Assembly (NCBI GenBank): GCA_020853615.1
Contig: JADYYO010000061.1
Span: forward strand, 1 to 32,722
DNA from: Thermomicrobiales bacterium
GTDB taxonomy: Bacteria > Chloroflexota > Chloroflexia > Thermomicrobiales > UBA6265
DNA length: 32,722 nt
Direction: 5' to 3'
In this document: positions 26,103-32,722 of the stretch, in pieces
Layout: every line of letters begins with the position of its first letter
Position numbering within the stretch: position 1 is the stretch's first letter
The notes under the pieces: model-generated
What the model was told of the DNA's origin: nothing
The model's database searches: none
Seen by the model: only the letters and a program-made list of their open reading frames with translations
Translations under genes and position numbers: made by a program

Positions 26103-27826
26103 CCGATCGCGCTCCGGGGGTCGCGGGCGATCCGCCCATCATCGCGTTTGAGAGCGTCACCTACGCCTATCCCGAGAGCGCGGCGCCGGCGCTGCGCGAG
26201 ATCGACTGGCGCGTGGCCCCGGGGGAGTTCGTGACGATCACCGGGCCGTCCGGCAGCGGCAAGTCGACGCTCCTTCGCTGTCTCAACGGGCTGACGCCCC
26301 ACTTCAGCGGCGGCACGTTCGATGGCGCCGTCACCGTCGCGGGGCACGACACCCGGCGCTACACCCCGCGCGCGCTCGCCCGCGTCACCGGCTTCGTCTT
26401 TCAGGACCCGGAGGCGCAGTTCGTTACCTCACGCGTCGACGACGAGCTGGCCTTCGGCATGGAGCAGCTCGGGGTACCGCCGCTGACAATGCGCAAGCGG
26501 GTCGAGGAGGTCCTCGATCTCCTCGGCATCGCCGCGCTGCGCGACCGGGAGATCGCCACCCTCTCCGGTGGCGAGCGGCAGCGGGTGGCAGTGGCGGCCG
26601 CCCTCGCGTTGCAGCCGGAGATCCTCGCCCTCGACGAGCCGACCAGTCAGCTCGACCCATGGGGCGCGGAGGAGGTGCTGGCGGCCCTGACGCGGCTGAA
26701 CGACGACCTCGGCCTGACGATCGTCCTCGCCGAGCACCGGCTGGAGCGGGTCGTCAGCCACGCCGACCGCCTGACCCTCCTCGACCGCGCGGGCCATATC
26801 GCGTCCGAAGGCCGCCCGCGAGATGTCCTTGCCGGGGCCGACCCGGCAATCCTGCCGGCGCTCCTCGCGCTCGGGCGGCAACTCGATTGGCAGCCGCTGC
26901 CGCTGACGGTCAAGGAGGGGCGCGCCGCCCAGCGCCGGGACGCGGCCGTCGGGCGCCTGCCGGCTCCCGCCCCGCCCGATCCTCCCGCGGCGACCGGCCC
27001 GGCCATCGTCGCCCTGCAGCGGGTGAGCGCAGGCTGGGGTCAGCGGAAGGTGCTGCGGGAGATCGACCTGGAGGTGCGGCCCGGCGAGCTGGTCGCGCTG
27101 ATGGGGCGCAACGGCTCGGGCAAGACGACGCTGCTGCGGCTCGTCGCCGGCCTGCACCGTCCGGCATCCGGGCGCGTGCTGCTTGAAGGCGCGGACACGG
27201 CACGCCTGCACCCGGCCGACATCGCCCAGACGACCGGTTACCTGCCGCAGAACCCCTCGGCTCTCTTCTTCGCCGAGACGCTGCGGGACGAGCTCGCCTT
27301 CACCCTGAAGCACAAGCGGGGCGCGGTGGCCGATCCCGAAGTGACGCTCGCCGCCCTCGGCCTCGCGCATGCGCTGGAGCGCAATCCGCGCGACCTGAGC
27401 GGCGGCGAGCGGGAGCGGGCGGCGCTGGCGGCGGTCCTCGTCGGCGCGCCGCGCGTCCTCCTCCTCGACGAGCCGACGCGCGGCATGGATGCCGCCCGCA
27501 AGCGCGCCCTGGCCACGACCCTGGCCCAACTCCGCGAGGAGGGGGTGGCGATCCTCCTAGCGACGCATGATGTCGAACTTGTGGCGGAGGTGGCGACGCG
27601 CGTCGTCCTCATCGGCGACGGGCGGGTCGTCGCCGATGGCGGCCCACGTGCCGTCCTCTCCGGCTCGCTCACCTTCGCCACGGCGATCAACAAGCTCTAC
27701 GGTGGCGGCTTCCTCACGCCGGATGACATCCTGGCGGGGTTCGGCCGCGACCGCTGGGCCGGATCAGATTCGATACGGGCTGACCTGGCACGAGACGACC
27801 GGATCACGCCGCATCGAATGCGGTGA
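26099..27826 (+). CDS. Fused double-ATPase ECF transporter protein (EcfA-EcfA')
   Basis: Two Walker A (GPSGSGKSTLL, GRNGSGKTTLL), two signatures (LSGGERQR, LSGGERER), two Walker B (ILALDEPTSQLDP, VLLLDEPTRGMD). Confidence 0.95.
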   Translation: MTDRAPGVAGDPPIIAFESVTYAYPESAAPALREIDWRVAPGEFVTITGPSGSGKSTLLRCLNGLTPHFSGGTFDGAVTVAGHDTRRYTPRALARVTGFVFQDPEAQFVTSRVDDELAFGMEQLGVPPLTMRKRVEEVLDLLGIAALRDREIATLSGGERQRVAVAAALALQPEILALDEPTSQLDPWGAEEVLAALTRLNDDLGLTIVLAEHRLERVVSHADRLTLLDRAGHIASEGRPRDVLAGADPAILPALLALGRQLDWQPLPLTVKEGRAAQRRDAAVGRLPAPAPPDPPAATGPAIVALQRVSAGWGQRKVLREIDLEVRPGELVALMGRNGSGKTTLLRLVAGLHRPASGRVLLEGADTARLHPADIAQTTGYLPQNPSALFFAETLRDELAFTLKHKRGAVADPEVTLAALGLAHALERNPRDLSGGERERAALAAVLVGAPRVLLLDEPTRGMDAARKRALATTLAQLREEGVAILLATHDVELVAEVATRVVLIGDGRVVADGGPRAVLSGSLTFATAINKLYGGGFLTPDDILAGFGRDRWAGSDSIRADLARDDRITPHRMR

Positions 27827-27962
27827 TCGCCGGGACACGATGCCGACCCCGCTCGCTGGACCGAGACCGTCACCGTCGCCATCGCGTCACACAACAGCCG
27901 ATATCATCCGGGGCGGCGCGCGGGATCCCACCATTCTCGCGCCGCTCATGGGCAAGACCGCC

Positions 27963-29126
27963 CTACGCGGCCGCCGTCGCTTCCATCGTGGGGCAAGACG
28001 GCGGCATCATCTCCGCCGTTGCGGTCGCCCCGGAGGCCCCCATCTCGATCCGGCCGATGATTCCCTGCCCCTGGTCGGCGCCAATCCCGGGGATCGACAC
28101 GTAGAGCGCGCCGTCGGGGCCGAAGGCGAGCGAAACGGGGAACATCAGCCCGCTCGCGACCTCCTCCTGGCTGTCACGCTCGGTCTGGCGCACGATGCGG
28201 CCGCTGCCCGGCGCCATGAAGGGGGGTTCCTGCAGATTCCCGGTCGAGATCTCCGTGGCGTACAGCGTGCCATCCGGGCCGACCGCGACATCGGTCACGG
28301 CCGTCAGCCCGGACCACACATCGGTCACCGTGCCATCCGGCGCGACGTGGATGACCTTGCTGGCGCCATCCGGGTAGGGCACCGGCGTCAGGAACCCGAC
28401 GTAGACGCCGCCCTGCGGCGCGGCCACCAGGCCGGTCGGCACGCGATGCTCCGCGGAGAGGTCAACGATGCGGGTGACCGTCCCATCCAGCGCGACATTC
28501 AGAAGCTGGCCACTGTTGGGATCGCCGACCCAGAATGAGCCGGTCGCGGGGTCGGCGACCAGGCTGAACCCGGCGGCGTCCGGATCATGGTCGGGGGGAA
28601 GGACCGCGACCGGGTTCGCCCGCACCCACGCGGAGAGGTCGGCGACCAGCTCGGCGGTGCCGTCGGCGAGGATGCGGTAGACCCCGGCGGGATGGGCGGC
28701 GTTGCCATGCGCCTCGCCGCCGCCATCGATCGAGGCGTAAAGCTGCCCGTCGAGAATCGCCAGATCCTCGACCCCGAGCACCTCGCCGACCGCCGTCACC
28801 ACCGACGGCAGATTGCCGGCCACCGGGACGGGGCACCCCGCCTCGATGCGGACGACGCTGGCGGTCAGACCACCGTGAAATGGACCCACGGGGGGGGCCG
28901 CGACCGGCGTCCCGGGCATCGTGCCGCCCGTGCCGGCCTGCGCCACGTAGAGCGTGCCATCGGGCGCCCAGACGACCCCGCGCGGATTGACGAGCCCCGC
29001 CGCGATGGGCGTGACCGCTGCTCCGCTCACTCCGGTGCCCGGTGTCGATTCCTGAGCGAGGGCGCGAGGAGCCAATAGTGTCACGAGGAGGACGAAAAGC
29101 AGAAGGGAGCGGAGCGAACGCGACAT
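27963..29126 (-). CDS. Secreted ScyD/ScyE-family beta-propeller-like protein
   Basis: Signal peptide; repeated LVNPRGVVWAPDGTLYVAQAGTGG, VTDVAVGPDGTLYATEISTG, VSLAFGPDGALYVSIPG. Confidence 0.75.
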   Translation of the reverse strand: MSRSLRSLLLFVLLVTLLAPRALAQESTPGTGVSGAAVTPIAAGLVNPRGVVWAPDGTLYVAQAGTGGTMPGTPVAAPPVGPFHGGLTASVVRIEAGCPVPVAGNLPSVVTAVGEVLGVEDLAILDGQLYASIDGGGEAHGNAAHPAGVYRILADGTAELVADLSAWVRANPVAVLPPDHDPDAAGFSLVADPATGSFWVGDPNSGQLLNVALDGTVTRIVDLSAEHRVPTGLVAAPQGGVYVGFLTPVPYPDGASKVIHVAPDGTVTDVWSGLTAVTDVAVGPDGTLYATEISTGNLQEPPFMAPGSGRIVRQTERDSQEEVASGLMFPVSLAFGPDGALYVSIPGIGADQGQGIIGRIEMGASGATATAEMMPPSCPTMEATAAA

Positions 29127-29272
29127 CGATGCCTCCGTTCTGAACTTCACGCCGATGCGACGCGTCACAACGTACGACGATCTCTGGTCACATCGGTGCG
29201 TCGCAGACTACACCGGAATCGGGGAATGTCAAGACTCGAACGGATACATCTGGCCGGTGTGAAACCAGGCTT

Positions 29273-30922
29273 TCAACACGATAAGGACTCGCGCATGCGC
29301 AGGGCGAAGACCCGCGCCAGGTACGAGGCGAGCGCGCCCGACTGGTGCGGGAGACCGCGATAGCCAAGGTAGCCGTCCGGCCGGATCAGGGCGACGAGGC
29401 CGTCCCGCGCCTTGAAGATCCGCCCGATATCGCCCCTCCGGTCGATCAGCGCCGGGGTTGCGAGGGCGTGCTCGGGCGTGGCATCGAGTAGAAGGAATGG
29501 CCGCACGGCGCCGCCGACGATCTCGCGCGCCTCGCCCGCGCGGGATTCCAGCTCCGCCAGGCGGGATGCATCGGGCGCATCACCGGCAACGAGCAGCATG
29601 ACCCAACCACCGGCGGTCAGATCGAAGAGGGCGACCCGCGCCCCATCCGGGACGGTCTGGAGGGAGGCGTCTGGCACGCGATCCCCAGCGCGCAATCCCG
29701 CTCGCCTCGGGTCGGCGTCGACGGAGAGGAAGGCGCCGCGATAGTTGACCTGGAGCTGCGCCATGGCCCCGGTGAGCCGGCGGCGCACGGGCGGGAGCCC
29801 GACGAGCAGCGGGAGCAGATGCTCTCTGGCCACCCGCGCGAGCGGAGCTCGGGCGAGCATCAGTCGCGTCCCGAGGTCGGTGCCGCGCAGCACGCCGCGC
29901 GCGATCGGATACCGCTCGGCCTCGTAGGTGTCGAGGAGGCCGGGCGCGGCTTCGTCCCTGACGGCCAGGGCGAGCTTCCAGCCGAGATTGACGGCGTCCT
30001 GGATGCCCGTGTTCATCCCCTGTGCGCCGACGGGGCTGTGCACGTGGGCGGCGTCCCCGGCCAGGAAGACCGTCCCCTGTCGGTACCTGTCCGCCTGCCG
30101 CCGACTGATGCGAAAGGCCGACGCCCAGATCGGCTCGCCAATCCGGCGGAAATGCATCCCGGATCGCTGCCGCAGCACCGCCTCGGCGCGATCGGCGATA
30201 GCGGCCTCCGAGGGGAGATCCGCCGCCGACTCGGCCGGGGAAAGCGGCACGATCAGCCGGTATCGCCGCGCCTCCGGCAGAGGGATGACGGCGGCCTCGC
30301 CGCCGTCGCCGATCCAGATCTGCCCCTCATCGTGCGGAAGATTCCAGTCGATGACGACATCGGCGAGGAGAAAGCGCTCGGGATAGGCCGCTCCCGTGAA
30401 GGCGATCCCGGCTTCATGCCGGACCGTACTGTGCGCGCCATCGGCCCCGACGAGGTACCGCGAGAGGATTTCGACGACGCCCGATGGTCCCCGCACACTC
30501 GAGAGCACCCGGCCGTCATCGAGGCGATAGCCGAGGAGCTCGACGCCGCGCGCGACGTGGCCGCCAAGCCGAGAGAGGCGCTCCTCCAGCACGCGCTCGG
30601 TCTCGGCCTCGTTCATGACGAGGAGCGGCAGCGCGTCAGCCGCACTCCCATTCATCGGGATTCGCGCCAGCGTCCGCTCGCCCTCGGCCAGCCGGAAGGC
30701 ACGCGGGCGGACCGCTGGCGTCAACGCCTCCTCGGGGATCCCCATCAGTTGAAAGGCTTCGATCGTGCGCGTCTGGGTGCCGAGCGCCCGCGAGGAGGGC
30801 GAGCGCTCCTGCTGGCGGTCGATCAGGAGAAACGAAACGCCGCGCCGCGCCAACTCGATCGCCAGCGTCAACCCGGTCGGCCCGGCGCCGACGATCAGGA
30901 CATCCTCCGCGCGATCGGTCAT
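29273..30922 (-). CDS. FAD-dependent monooxygenase (class A, PHBH/aromatic hydroxylase-like)
   Basis: VLIVGAGPTGLTLAIELARRGV, GADGAHSTVRHEAGI, VFLAGDAAHVHSPVGAQGMNTGIQDAVNLGWKLA. Confidence 0.93.
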   Translation of the reverse strand: MTDRAEDVLIVGAGPTGLTLAIELARRGVSFLLIDRQQERSPSSRALGTQTRTIEAFQLMGIPEEALTPAVRPRAFRLAEGERTLARIPMNGSAADALPLLVMNEAETERVLEERLSRLGGHVARGVELLGYRLDDGRVLSSVRGPSGVVEILSRYLVGADGAHSTVRHEAGIAFTGAAYPERFLLADVVIDWNLPHDEGQIWIGDGGEAAVIPLPEARRYRLIVPLSPAESAADLPSEAAIADRAEAVLRQRSGMHFRRIGEPIWASAFRISRRQADRYRQGTVFLAGDAAHVHSPVGAQGMNTGIQDAVNLGWKLALAVRDEAAPGLLDTYEAERYPIARGVLRGTDLGTRLMLARAPLARVAREHLLPLLVGLPPVRRRLTGAMAQLQVNYRGAFLSVDADPRRAGLRAGDRVPDASLQTVPDGARVALFDLTAGGWVMLLVAGDAPDASRLAELESRAGEAREIVGGAVRPFLLLDATPEHALATPALIDRRGDIGRIFKARDGLVALIRPDGYLGYRGLPHQSGALASYLARVFALRMRESLSC

Positions 30923-31073
30923 CGTCGCCTCGCCAGCCTCTGCCTTTATCATGGCTTTATCCTACACTCGCCTCGTGGACGGCGATGCGGGGCATCCGGC
31001 GCTGACAAGACGTTCCAGGCCAGGCCGCGCGGGATCGTCGTGTTCATCGCGAGCTCGGCAAGAGGGGGACTTC

Positions 31074-31961
31074 GTGGGGCGGACCGAATCAACGAGTCGT
31101 CGCGGCGATTGGCGCTCCGCGTTGGCAAAGGCGATCACCCTGGTCATCACGCTCCTGCTCCTGTTCGGGGCCTTCCCCATGCCGGCTCGCGGCGAAGGCT
31201 GGACAGCGCCGCCCGCCAACGCCAGGTTCGACTACCAGATCGGCGGCGATTATCCGCTGCCCAGGGGCGTCAAGGTCGTCTCGCGCGACTGGTTCGAGGG
31301 CGAGCTTCACGATACCCCCGCCTACGGCATCTGCTACGTCAACGCCTTCCAGACGCAGCCGGACGATATGACCGTCGACCGCCCTGACGAAGCATCGAAT
31401 TGGCCGCCCAATCTCGTCCTGAAGAACCTCGGCGATCCGGATTGGCCCGGCGAATACCTCATCGACATCAGCGATGACGCCAAGCGGCAGCAGGCCGCCG
31501 ACTACGTTGATGAAACGATGCTTGGCGTGTGCGAGGCGAAGGGGTTCAAGGGGGTGGAGTTCGACAACCTCGACTCGTGGACTCGCTTCCAGGGCACCGG
31601 GAAGGCCACGGATGTTCCCTTTGGGCGCTCCGACGCGGTTATCTACGCGGCGCTTCTCGTCGAACGAGCCCATGGCCGCGGCCTGGCCGCCGCCCAGAAG
31701 AACACGGCCGAGCTGACGAAGCAGGAGGCGCGCGACATCATCGGCTTCGACTTCGCGATCGCCGAGGAGTGCGGGCGTTACAGGGAGTGCGGCCGCTATC
31801 GCGCCACCTACGGCAACCAGGTCTTCGTCATCGAGTACCGGAAGCAGGATTTCCAGCGTGATTGCAAGAAGAAGACGCTGCGGAAAAAACTCTCGATCGT
31901 CCTGCGCGACCGCGACGTCACGGCACCGAACTCGAAGTCCTACGTCTACCGCGCCTGCTGA
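31074..31961 (+). CDS. Secreted endo-alpha-1,4-polygalactosaminidase-like (GH114/TM1410-type) protein
   Basis: Signal peptide (AITLVITLLLLFGAFPMPARGEG); FDYQIGGDYPLP, CYVNAFQT, GFKGVEFDNLDSW, AQKNTAEL, FDFAIAEEC; GTG start inferred. Confidence 0.82.
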   Translation: MGRTESTSRRGDWRSALAKAITLVITLLLLFGAFPMPARGEGWTAPPANARFDYQIGGDYPLPRGVKVVSRDWFEGELHDTPAYGICYVNAFQTQPDDMTVDRPDEASNWPPNLVLKNLGDPDWPGEYLIDISDDAKRQQAADYVDETMLGVCEAKGFKGVEFDNLDSWTRFQGTGKATDVPFGRSDAVIYAALLVERAHGRGLAAAQKNTAELTKQEARDIIGFDFAIAEECGRYRECGRYRATYGNQVFVIEYRKQDFQRDCKKKTLRKKLSIVLRDRDVTAPNSKSYVYRAC

Positions 31962-32027
31962 CCGGCGGTCGGCAAGCAGTTCAACCGCCACGGTCTTCCA
32001 GCAGGCCCTCCACCCCTTGAGGCGATG

Positions 32028-32141
32028 CCGGCGTCGCCCGGGCTGATCCGCCGCGACTGGAGCGGGAGGAGACGGCGTTGCCAGGACACAACAGTCCCGA
32101 GGGGAGGAACGCGGGTGACGCAGGCGCCGCCCCTACGGGCA
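32028..32141. repeat. Intergenic repeat family 3, copy 2
   Basis: ggcgtcgcccgggctgatccgccgcgactg ... gacgcaggcgccgcccctacg; similar to 9773-9895. Confidence 0.6.
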
Positions 32142-32681
32142 TGACGGCGAGTTTGCCTCCATCCAATGGCCAGGATGATCCTGATCCTCGTCCCAATTGG
32201 CCGGGTTGTTGGCAATGTACTCGCGCGTCGCTTCGAGCTCCCGATCGTTTCTGACGATCCGCTCGACGTAATTGCGCTGCCAGATCGGGGCATTGCCCAC
32301 GAGGTTGCGGCGTCTGGCCTCGCGGCTGACCGCGCTCTTGAACCCGCCGATCATGGCGCCGAGCGACCTCGACCGTGGACCGCTTTGACTCGACGTTAGC
32401 GATCTCCCGTCCGCGCCCGGCAGTATGACAATGCCGTGCACATGGTTCGGCATCACCACCCAGCTATCGATCATCAGGCCTGGCGTGTGTCGCGGAATCT
32501 CCTGCCAGGCGCTTGCGACGATTTAACCGATCGCGGAGAGGACGACCTCGCCCTCGCTGCCATGGCCGAACAGACAGCGGCGTTCCGCCGAGCAGAGTGT
32601 CACGAAGTAGGCATGGTTCCGCGTGTAATCGAAATCTCGCAATCGAATCGAGCGCCGTTGCGGAAGCCCGTTTCGATCCAT
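32133..32681 (-). pseudogene. REP-associated tyrosine transposase (RAYT/Y1-type), interrupted by in-frame TAA at 32523-32525
   Basis: FDYTRNHAYFVTLCSAERRCLFG; WVVMPNHVHGIVIL; IWQRNYVERIVRNDREL..YIANNPANW; the two ORFs share one frame across the stop. Confidence 0.85.
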
Positions 32682-32722
32682 GCGGTGCTCCGTCCTTCCT
32701 CCATGACTGGCCGAATCCAACG

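Noticed and set aside
1-32722. tRNA or rRNA genes
   Set aside because: No cloverleaf or rRNA signature recognised by eye; a tRNAscan/Infernal run would be needed to exclude them

Overview
High-GC window that looks like Chloroflexota/Thermomicrobia; this lineage guess rests on gene content and style only and was not tested. Three blocks plus scattered repeats are supported. (1) ~0.3-16.9 kb: a carbohydrate/acid-sugar catabolic region with PdxA2 + DUF1537 kinase, an FGGY kinase, a 2-hydroxyacid dehydrogenase, a CUT1-type ABC importer with two different ATPases, a DeoR regulator, a HAD phosphatase, a DhaK-DhaL kinase and an RpiB-type isomerase. The parts fit C4 sugar/polyol/acid metabolism. (2) ~17.4-23.0 kb: rpsP-khpA-rimM-HIT housekeeping genes, a 22-Cys secreted protein, an MTAN-like nucleosidase and a TSUP/DUF1634 pair. 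(3) ~23.1-27.8 kb: a clear cobalamin riboswitch followed by four overlapping genes: a secreted terpenoid-cyclase-fold repeat protein, a membrane-anchored DUF4430-like Cys-containing protein, EcfT, and a fused double EcfA ATPase. Together the first two look like the alpha and beta domains of intrinsic factor/transcobalamin encoded as separate genes and coupled to an ECF module with no visible S component. This is the best candidate for an undescribed system. Several intergenic inverted-repeat (MITE/REP-like) families occur, and a RAYT-type transposase with an in-frame stop sits at the right edge. All family assignments come from motif recognition by eye; no database search was run.
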